DNA from: Glutamicibacter soli
GTDB lineage: Bacteria > Actinomycetota > Actinomycetes > Actinomycetales > Micrococcaceae
Direction: 5' to 3'
DNA length: 64,000 nucleotides
NCBI RefSeq assembly: GCF_003309065.1
Contig: NZ_POAF01000003.1
Span: 124,001-188,000, forward strand
Both the position numbers and the translations under genes were made by a program. The notes beneath the pieces are model-generated. The model was not told the origin of the DNA and did no database searches. It saw only the letters and a list, made by a program, of their open reading frames with translations. Every line of letters starts with the position of its first letter. Position 1 is the stretch's first letter. Of this stretch, positions 25,746 to 34,690 are shown in pieces.

Positions 25746-27233
25746 GTGGCGCACGAATCCACGGATACTGCCAGCGAGAACGGACCGGAGCTCCAACGCG
25801 CCCTGTCCAACCGACATATCCAGCTGCTTGCGATTGGCGGTGCCATCGGCACCGGCCTGTTCATGGGCTCCGGCAAAACCATCTCAGTGGCCGGCCCATC
25901 GGTCATCCTCGTCTACATGATCATCGGCTTCATGCTGTACTTCGTCATGCGGGCCATGGGCGAACTGCTGCTCAGCCGCAGCAGCTACCGCAACTTCTCC
26001 GACTTCGCCGGAGACATCCTCGGTCCCTGGGCCGCGTTCTTCACCGGCTGGACCTACTGGTTCTGCTGGATCGTCACCGGCGTGGCCGACGTGATCGTGA
26101 TTGCCTCGGTCTACGTAACCTTCTGGCTGCCGCTGATCCCGACCTGGATTCCTGCACTGGTTGTCATCGTGGCGCTTATCGCGCTGAACCTCCCCTCGGT
26201 GCGGGGATTCGGCGAAACCGAATTCTGGTTCGCGCTGATCAAGATCGCGGCCATCGTGCTGCTGATCGTGATCGGCCTGGTCATGGTGTTCACCGGCTTC
26301 GAGCACGACGGCGCCCGGGCTTCCTTCCTTAACCTGTTCAACGTGGGTGGTGGCTTCTTCGGAGGCGGGCTCATGGGCTTCATCATGGGCTTCCAAATCG
26401 CGGTCTTCGCGTTCGTGGGCATCGAGCTGGTGGGCACGGCGGCGGCGGAAACCAAGAACCCCGAGCACAACCTCCCCAAGGCCGTTAACGCCATTCCGGT
26501 CCGCGTACTGCTGTTCTACGTCGGCTCGCTGGCTGTGCTGATGTCAGTGGTTCCGTGGGACCGCTTCGATGCGGACAACTCCCCGTTCGTGATGCTGTTC
26601 TCCCTGGCCGGGTTGGGCGCCGCTGCGCACATCGTCAACATGGTGGTGCTGACCTCTGCCATGTCCTCCGCGAACTCCGGCATCTATTCCACCTCGCGCA
26701 TGGTGTTCGGCCTGTCCACGGACGGCAACGCCCCCAAGGCGTTCTCCAAGCTGACCAGCCGCCAGGTTCCGCGCAACGCGCTGTTCCTCTCCGGCGTGGT
26801 GCTGCTCAGCGCGATCGTCCTGCTGGTCTTCGGGCTGGGCGAGTCCAAGGGCTTCACCATCGTCACCACGATTTCCTCGCTGTGCTTCATCTTCGTCTGG
26901 AGCATCATCCTGATCAGCTACATCGTCTACCGCAAGCGCCGCCCGCAGGCCCACGACGAGTCGATCTTCAAGGTCCCCGGCGGCACGTTCATGCCGTGGG
27001 TAGTTTTGGCCTTCTTCGTGTTCCTGCTGTGGGCCTTCACCCAGGACCCGGACACCCTGTTGGAGATGTACGCGGCCCCGATCTGGTTCGCGCTGGTCGG
27101 TCTCGGATACCTGCTGCTGCGCAAGAATCCGAAGCACCAGCAGCTGCGCCGGGACCACGAGGTGCGCATCGCCCAGGAGAAGCGCGATGCAGCCGCCTAT
27201 CTCGAGGCCAAGGGCTCGCGCTTGTCGCACTAG
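25746..27233 (+). CDS. Amino-acid permease, APC superfamily (CycA/AnsP-like)
   Basis: Twelve-helix transporter of 495 residues. The opening RALSNRHIQLLAIGGAIGTG and the later VGIELVGTAAAETKNPE are signatures of the amino-acid permease family that includes CycA (D-serine, D-alanine, glycine), AnsP and AroP. The sequence SRSSYRNFSDFAGDILGPWA is most like the CycA branch. The start is GTG 25746 behind GAAAGGGG. It is monocistronic, ending in a good hairpin. Uptake of alanine, glycine or serine would complement the nearby alanine symporter. Confidence 0.88.
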   Translation: MAHESTDTASENGPELQRALSNRHIQLLAIGGAIGTGLFMGSGKTISVAGPSVILVYMIIGFMLYFVMRAMGELLLSRSSYRNFSDFAGDILGPWAAFFTGWTYWFCWIVTGVADVIVIASVYVTFWLPLIPTWIPALVVIVALIALNLPSVRGFGETEFWFALIKIAAIVLLIVIGLVMVFTGFEHDGARASFLNLFNVGGGFFGGGLMGFIMGFQIAVFAFVGIELVGTAAAETKNPEHNLPKAVNAIPVRVLLFYVGSLAVLMSVVPWDRFDADNSPFVMLFSLAGLGAAAHIVNMVVLTSAMSSANSGIYSTSRMVFGLSTDGNAPKAFSKLTSRQVPRNALFLSGVVLLSAIVLLVFGLGESKGFTIVTTISSLCFIFVWSIILISYIVYRKRRPQAHDESIFKVPGGTFMPWVVLAFFVFLLWAFTQDPDTLLEMYAAPIWFALVGLGYLLLRKNPKHQQLRRDHEVRIAQEKRDAAAYLEAKGSRLSH

Positions 27234-27556
27234 GCGAGGTGCGCCAGGGACGATCCCCCATACGGAGAGGGCCGTTGGAACCAGTTCTGATTCCAGCGGC
27301 CCTCTCGTTCTTTCGCTGCGGCATGGGCCGCCGAAAGGGCCTTCGACCTCTCACCGAAATATGACTTTTTTTCGTGTAATAAAATTTATTTTCCACTATG
27401 CGATTTGCCATGCTGGTACTGTAGCTCGGAAAAATCCCGACGAAGACGCCTCGCCGGATCCGTAAACCCAACGGTCCCCTCAGTGCCCCAACGAAAGATC
27501 CAACAGGCTGCTAAAGCTCCGCAGCCAGTGGATTGTTCGTCCTATCGGAGGAAGAT
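27234..27556. other. Intergenic region between permease and hydratase
   Basis: It holds the permease terminator at its left end. A markedly AT-rich tract follows (about 27355-27405), which is the likely promoter area of the hydratase gene. No coding sequence is seen. Confidence 0.4.
27265..27315 (+). terminator. Rho-independent terminator of the amino-acid permease gene
   Basis: GAGAGGGCCGTTGGAA pairs with TTCCAGCGGCCCTCTC (27265-27280 with 27291-27306), with one mismatched position, and is followed by GTTCTTT. Confidence 0.8.
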
Positions 27557-28324
27557 ATGGAAGCGTCAAACATTCATGCCGTCGCCCGCGATCTGCGCCA
27601 CGCCACACGCTGCGGCTCACCACTCACGCCTGCCGGATTCGAAGCCCTGGATCTCGAGCTCGCCTGCGAAATCGCTGCCTTGGGCCGCGAACTTGCACTA
27701 GCTGACGGCGACCGCGTCGCGGGCTACAAAATCGGCCTGACCGCAGCGTCCGCGCGCGCCTCATACAGGTACGAATCCCCGGTCCACGGATACGTTTTGG
27801 AAAGCACGCTGTCGCCCTCCGGTAGTTTCGTCGAGACACAACAGCTCAGCAATCCGATGGTGGAGGCGGAAATCGCGTTCACCATCGGTTCGCCGCTCGA
27901 CGACCCCGCCACTTCGGTGCAAGACGTCATCGAGGCCACCGAGTCCGTGGCCCCTGCGTTGGAAATCATCGACAGCCGCTGGTCCGGAGGAGCTGCAAGT
28001 CTCCCGCTGCTCGTCGCCGACAACACGAATGCGGCCGCGGCCGTGGTTGGCGAACCGGTCCGGCTACCTGCCGATATCGCCGACGCGACGAGCCTGCTGA
28101 CAGTCGGCGGGGCGCAGCATCCCGGCTCCACCGACTCCGTCCTGGGCAACCCGCTCGAATCCGTCGCATGGTTGGCCCGCCACCTCGCAGCGCTGGGTTC
28201 GGGATTGAAGCCGGGCGACGTCGTGCTCAGCGGCTCCATGAACGTACCGGTGTCGCTGGGCAATGCTGCCGCAGCGTCCGCCCAAATCAGCAGGCTGGGT
28301 ACCGTGCATGCCTCATTCCGCTAA
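27557..28324 (+). CDS. 2-keto-4-pentenoate hydratase-family protein
   Basis: Enzyme of 255 residues in the MhpD/DmpE/XylJ group, which share a fold with FAH proteins. Recognisable parts are GYKIGLTAASARASYRYESP, the metal-ligand segment MVEAEIAFTIG, ALEIIDSRW and the late LKPGDVVLSGSM. It should add water to a 2-hydroxy-alkadienoate, giving a 4-hydroxy-2-oxo acid, as in meta-cleavage of aromatics. The start ATG 27557 is chosen because GGAGGAAG lies directly before it; the upstream ATG is inside the leader. The aldolase and dehydrogenase that normally accompany it are missing nearby. Confidence 0.83.
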   Translation: MEASNIHAVARDLRHATRCGSPLTPAGFEALDLELACEIAALGRELALADGDRVAGYKIGLTAASARASYRYESPVHGYVLESTLSPSGSFVETQQLSNPMVEAEIAFTIGSPLDDPATSVQDVIEATESVAPALEIIDSRWSGGAASLPLLVADNTNAAAAVVGEPVRLPADIADATSLLTVGGAQHPGSTDSVLGNPLESVAWLARHLAALGSGLKPGDVVLSGSMNVPVSLGNAAAASAQISRLGTVHASFR

Positions 28325-28536
28325 TCCCGGGTGCAATTCCGGCCGGAGCCCCGGCGAAGAGTCGCTCCGAACAGGAGCGCAGCAACCGAATCCCGGTACT
28401 CGCTGCCCGGGCCTGTTCCATTCTGGTAGCGCAGGTCCATCAGTCTCGTAGTGGTAAGCCCAAACCGGCTCTTCAGGATTCAGAGTGTAACCGCCTAAAA
28501 CCAACACCCCGGAGCAGTTCCCGTCCGGCCTCCAGC

Positions 28537-28965
28537 TTAGTTCTTTCGCGCGGCGAGCACGCTGTACGGAACGTCCTCCCCGACGAAGCTGATCTCCAGC
28601 AGCCGGGTCCGCTGCGCGTACCGCGAGTAGGCTGCCGGAATCAGCAGATGGAGGCGGCCGGACACCGTGCTGAAGAACAGCAGGCTGCCATCCTTCCAAT
28701 TTGCGGTGTGCCCCTGCCCGAACTTCTCGCCGCGCGACAAAACGCTTTCCGAGAAGCCGTTGAGCATCTGCATGGTGTCCTCCGGGCCCATGCCCCGAAC
28801 CAGGAATTCTGGATGGCCAACCTTGCTCAGCCCAACTGTGTAACCGTAGGATCCGCTGGTTGCATCTGCTTCGACGTAGACAATGGATCTGCCGTATTCC
28901 TGGATGTGGCGGTTCGTTTTGGCATTGACTTGTTCCCTGGTCATGCCATTGCACATATCGCACAT
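28537..28965 (-). CDS. DUF4262-family protein (copy 1)
   Basis: Soluble protein of 142 residues. It begins with the family motif CDMCNGMTREQV and contains the core YTVGLSKVGHPEFLVRGM and a closing ISFVGEDVPYSVL. DUF4262 has no established function. The two N-terminal cysteines are conserved in many members and could bind a metal. It lies 18 bp downstream of a second DUF4262 gene on the same strand, so the pair is very likely co-transcribed. Confidence 0.8.
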   Translation of the reverse strand: MCDMCNGMTREQVNAKTNRHIQEYGRSIVYVEADATSGSYGYTVGLSKVGHPEFLVRGMGPEDTMQMLNGFSESVLSRGEKFGQGHTANWKDGSLLFFSTVSGRLHLLIPAAYSRYAQRTRLLEISFVGEDVPYSVLAARKN

Positions 28966-28983
28966 GTCATTTCCTCTCCGTGC

Positions 28984-29427
28984 TCAGCGCACCGAAGTGC
29001 TGTCGGCAGGGGCGCTATCGAGTGCGTGTTTCGGTCGTACTCCGAACACCCGCAAATCCTCGGCGTCGAGCAATTCATCGTAGATACGCAGCCCAGCCAA
29101 GGGGTCGGTGATGTCCACGACCTCCAGCGAGGGGAAGAACGGCGTCGACGTGATCCCTTCCCGGAAGGCCTTGCCGCGACGGAGCACCTGCTCGATCAGG
29201 TGGAGCAGGAAACAGCGCGCGGACTCTTCGCAGTCCGCGGTGACCACGAGTTCCGGATGCCCGTAGCTGCTGAGCCCGATGGAAAATGCCGCGAAGGTCC
29301 GGCCGTCGTCGGGAAGGTACGCCACCACCGCGAATCCCGCCTCGTCCAGTTCCCGCGCGATCCTGTACATGAAATCTTCATCGGGTGTGCTGCTTATGAA
29401 ACTTAAGGTTCCTCCGGACGTTTCCAT
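28984..29427 (-). CDS. DUF4262-family protein (copy 2)
   Basis: Protein of 147 residues with the DUF4262 core FAAFSIGLSSYGHPELVVTA followed by a helical segment LLHLIEQVLRRGKAF. It lacks the CxxC start of its neighbour, so the two paralogues have diverged. The ATG at 29427 is preferred because GGGAGGAC precedes it at a good distance; a longer frame to 29508 has no ribosome site. This is the first gene of the pair. No function is known. Confidence 0.75.
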   Translation of the reverse strand: METSGGTLSFISSTPDEDFMYRIARELDEAGFAVVAYLPDDGRTFAAFSIGLSSYGHPELVVTADCEESARCFLLHLIEQVLRRGKAFREGITSTPFFPSLEVVDITDPLAGLRIYDELLDAEDLRVFGVRPKHALDSAPADSTSVR

Positions 29428-29561
29428 AAGTGTCCTCCCTAGGTAGTGAGCCGAGATATTCCCAGTCTCAGCGCGCTTCCGGGGGACCAGCGCGGTGCGG
29501 TGCGACATGTGGACAACGGATGCCGCCCATTCCGGATCATCGCGGTGAATCCCGCGGCAAC

Positions 29562-29599
29562 GAAAAACGCCGTCCCGAATCGAATGATTCGGAACGGCG
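29562..29599 (-). terminator. Rho-independent terminator of the malic enzyme gene
   Basis: CGCCGT and CCGAATC pair with GATTCGG and ACGGCG around one mismatch (29568-29581 with 29586-29599). On the minus strand it is followed by TTTTTCG. Confidence 0.82.
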
Positions 29600-29657
29600 A
29601 ATTCCGGTGGCGGCAGCTCTCCAACTGCCGCCTATGAGCTCCCTCGCAGGGGAATCT

Positions 29658-30839
29658 TTACAGCGCGCCCGACGCCTTGGCAGCGGCGCCAACGGCTGCA
29701 GCAACGGCCGGCATCACACGGTCGTCCAGCGCCGAAGGAATGATGTAGTCGGCGGCCAGGTCGTCGCCGGTGAGTTCGGCGATGGCGTGGGCGGCTGCGA
29801 CCTTCATTTCCTCGGTGATCTTCTTGGCGCCAGAATCCAGCGCGCCGCGGAAGATGCCCGGGAATGCGAGCACGTTGTTGATCTGGTTCGGGAAGTCGCT
29901 GCGGCCGGTGGCGACCACTGCCGCGTACTTGGCGGCGACATCCGGCATGACTTCCGGGGACGGGTTAGACAGGGCGAAGATGATCGCGTCCTTGTTCATC
30001 TTGGCCAGCGCTTCCTCCGGGAAGGTCGAGGAAGACAGGCCGACCACGACGTCCGCGCCGTCCAGCGCCTCGGCCAGTCCGCCCATCACGTCGTCGCGGT
30101 TGGTGCGGGCGGCCAGGTCTGCCTTGAACTGGTTCAGGTCGTTGCGCTCGCGGTGGATGGTGCCGCGCGAGTCGAGCACGATCACATCGTCGACGCCGGC
30201 GGACAGCAGCAGGTTGGTCACGGCGACGCCGGCCGAACCGGCACCGGAGACGACAACCTTCATGGAGCTGATGTCCCGCTTGACCTGGCGTGCTGCACCG
30301 ATCAGGGCCGCGAGGACCACCACGGCGGTTCCATGCTGGTCATCGTGCATGACCGGAACGTCGAGTTCCTCGATCAGTCGGCGCTCGATCTCGAAGCAGC
30401 GTGGGGCGGAGATGTCTTCCAGATTCACTGCGCCGAAGCTTGGCTGCAGGCGGACGATCGTCTCGACGATTTCATCGACGTTCTTGGTATCCAGCACCAA
30501 CGGGATGGAATCCAGGCCGCCGAATTCCTTGAACAGGGCGCTCTTTCCTTCCATAACCGGAAGCGAGGCGGCGGCGCCGATGTCGCCAAGGCCCAGCACC
30601 GCGGTGCCGTCGGAGACCACGGCGACCAAGCGGGAGGCCCAGGTGTGGGTGGCGTGTTTTGCCGGATCATCCGCGATGGCCTGCGATACCTTGGCGACAC
30701 CCGGGGTGTAGGCAATGGACAGATCGCGCTTGGAGGTCAGCGGCATCTTGGACTGGACGCTCAGCTTGCCGCCGAGGTGGGAGTCGAAGATTTCGGTGTC
30801 GGTGATGGTGGACAGGTCTTTAGTGGATTCAACAGACAT
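29658..30839 (-). CDS. NAD(P)-dependent malic enzyme
   Basis: Decarboxylates malate to pyruvate with reduction of NAD(P)+. At 393 residues it is the short bacterial form without a phosphotransacetylase-like tail. The active-site region KRDLSIAYTPGVA is near residue 40. The metal-binding EDISAPRCFEIE and PVMHDDQHGTA segments lie in the middle. The dinucleotide motif GAGSAGVA is near residue 200. Cofactor preference cannot be decided by eye. It is flanked by its own terminator and a 370-bp leader region. Pyruvate supply would connect it with the lactate and amino-acid genes nearby. Confidence 0.92.
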   Translation of the reverse strand: MSVESTKDLSTITDTEIFDSHLGGKLSVQSKMPLTSKRDLSIAYTPGVAKVSQAIADDPAKHATHTWASRLVAVVSDGTAVLGLGDIGAAASLPVMEGKSALFKEFGGLDSIPLVLDTKNVDEIVETIVRLQPSFGAVNLEDISAPRCFEIERRLIEELDVPVMHDDQHGTAVVVLAALIGAARQVKRDISSMKVVVSGAGSAGVAVTNLLLSAGVDDVIVLDSRGTIHRERNDLNQFKADLAARTNRDDVMGGLAEALDGADVVVGLSSSTFPEEALAKMNKDAIIFALSNPSPEVMPDVAAKYAAVVATGRSDFPNQINNVLAFPGIFRGALDSGAKKITEEMKVAAAHAIAELTGDDLAADYIIPSALDDRVMPAVAAAVGAAAKASGAL

Positions 30840-31210
30840 TGAATAGCTCTACTTTCAAGAAAGTTCTGAATGACGAAAACGCAGTACCCACGAAACTTGT
30901 GGAATAGCGTAGGAACGCGCATGACCATTCATCCGACCGCAATGGATCTTGAGGCTGCGCAGTTAAGGCAGGTATCAAGCGTCCATGTGCACAGTTCCCC
31001 GAGCGAAGCAGCCTGGTAAGGCGAAGCGTTCCCCACGGTGTGCCGGAAGATGGCTGGTCAGTACTTTCTTTAGACCTACGATTTCCACCATACGGGAACC
31101 GCTGGTCGCTAGACAACCCCCATTCGTCGCATCACCGTCATAAAGTTTCATAATCGGCATCTGGAAGGCCTCGGTCACCAACCGTGCGGCCAGGGCGGTT
31201 CTCAGGCAAA
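30840..31210. other. Intergenic region upstream of malic enzyme
   Basis: This 371-bp stretch separates the divergent malic enzyme and HTH genes and should contain both promoters. A minus-strand open frame (30975-31181) has no ribosome site and no recognisable similarity. I see no RNA element that I can name. Confidence 0.3.
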
Positions 31211-31618
31211 ATGAGACCTATGGCAACTCCGACTTCCGCGCTGGGCAAGGTGCGCACCTTCGAGGCACTCGATGAAAAAACCACCGCGAGGCTGCGCCGC
31301 GCGCTGGCCGAATCCAGCGACACGACGGTATTCGTCAACGGCACCGCCCTGCAGATCCCGAAGGATGCCCACGACGCGTTGATCGAAGTGCTCTCGCGCT
31401 TCGCCGCCGGGGACTCGGTCACCATCGGCACCGCCGAACTGCTGCTGAACACCTCACAGGCGGCCCAGATGGCGGGGATTTCCAACAGCTATCTTCGCAA
31501 GCTCGCGGACTCCGGAATCATTCCGGTGGAATACCGGGGCACGCATCGCCGCATCCGCCCCAGCGCCATCCAGGCTTGGCTGGACTCCCGCGAGAACCCG
31601 TCATCCAGGGCGAACTGA
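31211..31618 (+). CDS. Excisionase/MerR-type helix-turn-helix protein, antitoxin-like
   Basis: Protein of about 135 residues. The C-terminal 55 residues form an excisionase-type winged helix (NTSQAAQMAGISNSYLRKLA, then RRIRPSAIQAWLDSRE). The N-terminal half, with TVFVNGTALQIPKDAHDAL, resembles the dimerisation part of actinobacterial antitoxins that pair with PIN-domain toxins. No PIN-domain gene follows; the next gene is an aminotransferase 155 bp away. It may be a solitary antitoxin or a plain regulator. The start could also be the ATG 9 bases downstream; neither has a strong ribosome site. Confidence 0.7.
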   Translation: MRPMATPTSALGKVRTFEALDEKTTARLRRALAESSDTTVFVNGTALQIPKDAHDALIEVLSRFAAGDSVTIGTAELLLNTSQAAQMAGISNSYLRKLADSGIIPVEYRGTHRRIRPSAIQAWLDSRENPSSRAN

Positions 31619-31773
31619 CAGCGAAATTGCGGTTTTCGGGGCCTAGGATCTTGCCAAGCACCTGTTTTCCTGTTGGAATACCAAAGTATTCTATTTGAAA
31701 ACTTTTCTGCGCCACTGAACGTCGCAGTCGCCGGGCTCCCGCTACCGTGGGGCCGGCCGATCCAGGAGGACCC

Positions 31774-33015
31774 ATGTCAACCGATCAGCGTTCCATCCAG
31801 GACGTGCAGGAAGCGCTCTTCTCCCGGCGCGCCGCCGGAATCAAGCAGTCGGCGGTCCGCGACGTGTTCGAGCTGTCGCTGGATCCTTCGCTGGTTTCGC
31901 TGGCCGGCGGCAACCCGTACCTACAGCTGCTGCCGCTTCAGAAAGTCGGCGAGCTGGCCCAGCGCATCATCGTCGAGCAGGGGCCGGTGGCCCTGCAATA
32001 CGGCTCCGGTCTGGGAACCCCCGAGCTACGCGCGCAGATCATCGAAGTCATGGCTGCCGAGGGCATCACGAACGTGGGTATCGAGGACGTGGTGGTCACC
32101 AACGGCTCGCAGTCAGCCCAGGACATGGCCTGCAAGGTTTTCTGCGACCCTGGCGACACCGTCCTGTGCGAAGATCCCACCTATGTGGGCGCGCTGAACA
32201 CCTTCGAGGCCTACCAGGTCAAGGCCCGCCCGGTGGGCACCGATGAGAACGGGCTCATCCCCGACGCGCTGCGCGCCCGCATCGCCGAGCTGCGCGCCGC
32301 CGGCGAGCGAATCAAGTTCCTCTACACCATTCCGAACTTCAACAACCCCTCGGGAATCACGCTGGCCGCCGAGCGCCGGAGCGAAATCGTCGAGATCTGC
32401 CGCGAGGCCGGCATCCTGATCCTCGAGGACAACCCGTACGGCATGCTGCGCTACGAGGGCGAGGCTGCCCCGACGCTGCGCAGTCTGGATGCGCAGAACG
32501 TCATCTACATGGGTTCCTTCTCCAAGATCTTCGCCCCGGGCCTGCGCATCGGCTGGGCTGCGGTGCCCACCAACCTGTTCCGCCGCTTCTACCTGGCCGG
32601 CGAGGCCGTGGCGCTGTGCCCGCCGACGTTGAACCAGATGATCATCAGCGCCTACTTGGACGAGCATGACTGGAAGGGCCAGATTGCCAAGTACAACGAT
32701 TTGTATCGTTCGCGCCGCGACGCCATGCTGGCCGCGCTGGGCGAGCATTTGCCGGCGGGGATCACCCATACCCATCCGGAGGGCGGATTCTTCATCTGGC
32801 TGACGCTGCCCGAGGGCATCGACACCTACGAGCTACTGCAGCAGGGTGTGAAGGCCGGGGTCATCTTCATTCCGGGGGCGGCGTTCAGCCCTTCGGGAGA
32901 GGCCAGCAACAAGCTGCGGCTGGCGTTCTGCTCGGTGGACGAGGAAACCATCGCCGAGGGCGTGCGCCGTCTCTCGCTGCTGCTCGAGCAGGCCATCGCC
33001 TCCAAGGGAAGCTAG
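31774..33015 (+). CDS. PLP-dependent class I/II aminotransferase (2-aminoadipate/MocR-type fold)
   Basis: Enzyme of 413 residues from ATG 31774, which has AGGAGG just upstream. The PLP-binding lysine is in the motif SFSKIFAPGLRIGW near residue 250. FNNPSGITLAAERR and EDNPYGMLRYEG form the cofactor pocket. The overall pattern fits LysN-like 2-aminoadipate or branched-chain/aromatic aminotransferases. These move an amino group from an amino acid to 2-oxoglutarate in the cytoplasm. There is no regulatory DNA-binding domain at the N-terminus, so it is not a MocR regulator. The substrate remains open. Confidence 0.87.
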   Translation: MSTDQRSIQDVQEALFSRRAAGIKQSAVRDVFELSLDPSLVSLAGGNPYLQLLPLQKVGELAQRIIVEQGPVALQYGSGLGTPELRAQIIEVMAAEGITNVGIEDVVVTNGSQSAQDMACKVFCDPGDTVLCEDPTYVGALNTFEAYQVKARPVGTDENGLIPDALRARIAELRAAGERIKFLYTIPNFNNPSGITLAAERRSEIVEICREAGILILEDNPYGMLRYEGEAAPTLRSLDAQNVIYMGSFSKIFAPGLRIGWAAVPTNLFRRFYLAGEAVALCPPTLNQMIISAYLDEHDWKGQIAKYNDLYRSRRDAMLAALGEHLPAGITHTHPEGGFFIWLTLPEGIDTYELLQQGVKAGVIFIPGAAFSPSGEASNKLRLAFCSVDEETIAEGVRRLSLLLEQAIASKGS

Positions 33016-33129
33016 CCGCCAGCCCTTCTCAGAAAACCCACAGTGCCTCCTGTGATGGGCCATGATCCGTGCGTCTACGGTAGTGAACACGGCAATCAAT
33101 CCCATGTCACCTGCTTCAAGGAGCGCGCT

Positions 33130-34134
33130 ATGAATCCCCCACCACGCTGGTTCGGACACCGACAGTTGCCCCGGCCCGAAGAAGATCTTGAGGACCAGGG
33201 TCTGTCCTTCGACGTCGGCACCCTGATCGAGCGGCGCAAGGTCCTGGCCGGGATGGGAGTGGGCACGCTCGCGTTCGCCCTGGCGGCCTGTTCCCCCACC
33301 GGCACCCAGGGTTCCCCTTCCCCGTCCACCGCCGCAGAGATCCCTGACGAGACCGCCGGCCCGTACCCGGGCGACGGGTCCAATGGGCCCGATGTGCTGG
33401 AGCAAAGCGGAATCGTCCGCAGCGACATCCGCTCCAGCTTCGGCACCAGCACCACCACGGCTGAGGGCATCCCGATGACCCTTGAACTGAAGATCGTGGA
33501 CATGGCCAACAACAACCAGCCCTTCGAGGGTGTGGCCGTGTACGTGTGGCACTGCGACCGGTCCGGGGAATACTCCATGTACTCCAGCGGTCTGGAAAAT
33601 GAGAACTACCTGCGCGGGGTCCAGGTGGCCGATGCCGAGGGTCTGGTGCGCTACACCAGCATCTTCCCTGCATGTTATGCCGGGCGCTGGCCGCACATCC
33701 ACTTCGAGGTGTACCCGGATACCGGGTCGATTACCGACCACACCACGGCGATCGCCACCTCGCAGGTCGCCTTGCCGCAGGAAACCTGTACCGCGGTGTA
33801 CGCCACCACCGGCTACGAGCAGTCGGTGAAGAACCTGCAGGGCGTGAGTCTGGACTCGGACAATGTCTTCGGCGATGATTCGGGGGCCACCCAGCTGGCG
33901 ACCGTCACCGGAGATACAAGCGCCGGCTACACCGTGCGCCTCACGGTCAATGTGAATACGAACACCGAGGCTACCGGCGGAGGAGCCCCGGGAGGCGGCG
34001 GTGCTCCAGGCGGCGCAGGGGCCCCAGGCGGCGGAGGGGCCCCAGGAGGCATGCCTACCGGGCGTCCTCCTGCACTGCCCGATGGGCAGCAACCTGGCAC
34101 CGACCCGACTGCTTCAGCGCCGGCCGGCTCGTAG
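33130..34134 (+). CDS. Secreted intradiol ring-cleavage dioxygenase (Tat lipoprotein)
   Basis: Protein of 334 residues from ATG 33130 (AAGGAG upstream). Residues 35-54 form a signal with twin arginines (ERRKVLAGMG) and a lipobox ending LAAC54. It is therefore probably exported folded by Tat and anchored as a lipoprotein. The dioxygenase core contains DETAGPYPGDG, VYVWHCDRSGEYSMY and YAGRWPHIHFEVYP, which carry the Tyr and His iron ligands of the intradiol family. A low-complexity tail of Gly-Ala-Pro repeats (about residues 283-312) follows. It should open catechol-type rings outside the membrane. The quinate/shikimate genes beside it make plant phenolics a sensible substrate class. Confidence 0.87.
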   Translation: MNPPPRWFGHRQLPRPEEDLEDQGLSFDVGTLIERRKVLAGMGVGTLAFALAACSPTGTQGSPSPSTAAEIPDETAGPYPGDGSNGPDVLEQSGIVRSDIRSSFGTSTTTAEGIPMTLELKIVDMANNNQPFEGVAVYVWHCDRSGEYSMYSSGLENENYLRGVQVADAEGLVRYTSIFPACYAGRWPHIHFEVYPDTGSITDHTTAIATSQVALPQETCTAVYATTGYEQSVKNLQGVSLDSDNVFGDDSGATQLATVTGDTSAGYTVRLTVNVNTNTEATGGGAPGGGGAPGGAGAPGGGGAPGGMPTGRPPALPDGQQPGTDPTASAPAGS

Positions 34135-34205
34135 TGGCCGAGGGCCGCAATGGCTCGGGCGCAGGGCCCTGTCGGACTCCGAGTTGGGCAGGCGATCGCC
34201 CGGAC

Positions 34206-34649
34206 CTAGCTGCGGTTGGGGATGGTGCGCGAACGCCCGCGCATATGGATCAGGTGGGTGGTGCTGCCGTCCTGGTTGTCGCGGGTGACCTCGATGTCGA
34301 ACAGCCCGCTGCGCCCGGCATGGCCCACCAGCTTGGCGGTGGCGGTGGTGGTATCCCCGGAGAATCCCGGATTCATGAAGTTCACGTCCACCCCGGAGGC
34401 CACGGTGATGGTGCTTGCATCGCTGTGGGGGTCGTTGCAGACCAGGGCGAAGGCGGTATCCGCGAAGGCGACGATCATGCCGCCCTGCGCGATGCCGTAG
34501 CCGTTGAGCATGTCATCGCGCAGCCGCATCTTGATCACCACGTCGCCGTAGTCAGCGCGCAGCACCTCGGCGCCCAGCCACTGGGCGGACTTGTCGTTGG
34601 CGAATGCCGGGTGCTCGTGCGGCGCCATGGCCGCCTTGCCTGTGCTCAT
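34206..34649 (-). CDS. Hotdog-fold thioesterase, PaaI-like
   Basis: Acyl-CoA thioesterase of 147 residues. The core MLNGYGIAQGGMIVAFADTAFALVCN is the PaaI active-site helix with its Gly-Gly turn and catalytic Asp. It probably hydrolyses aryl- or short acyl-CoA esters and so protects the CoA pool. The ORF can be extended far upstream, but that part overlaps the IclR gene, and ATG 34649 is the natural start. It is the last gene of the IclR/dehydratase/dehydrogenase strand. No phenylacetate genes are visible, so paaI is not claimed. Confidence 0.82.
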   Translation of the reverse strand: MSTGKAAMAPHEHPAFANDKSAQWLGAEVLRADYGDVVIKMRLRDDMLNGYGIAQGGMIVAFADTAFALVCNDPHSDASTITVASGVDVNFMNPGFSGDTTTATAKLVGHAGRSGLFDIEVTRDNQDGSTTHLIHMRGRSRTIPNRS

Positions 34650-34690
34650 GCAGGACAGCCTACGCCGTCGCGGCGCAACCGGGCGGCTTG

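Noticed and set aside
30975-31181. Minus-strand 68-residue frame upstream of the malic enzyme
   Set aside because: No ribosome site, no recognisable similarity, and it lies in the expected divergent promoter region.
33979-34065. Short repeated GGAGCCCCAGG-type units as a possible repeat array
   Set aside because: They are codons for the Gly-Ala-Pro tail of the secreted dioxygenase, not CRISPR or mobile repeats.
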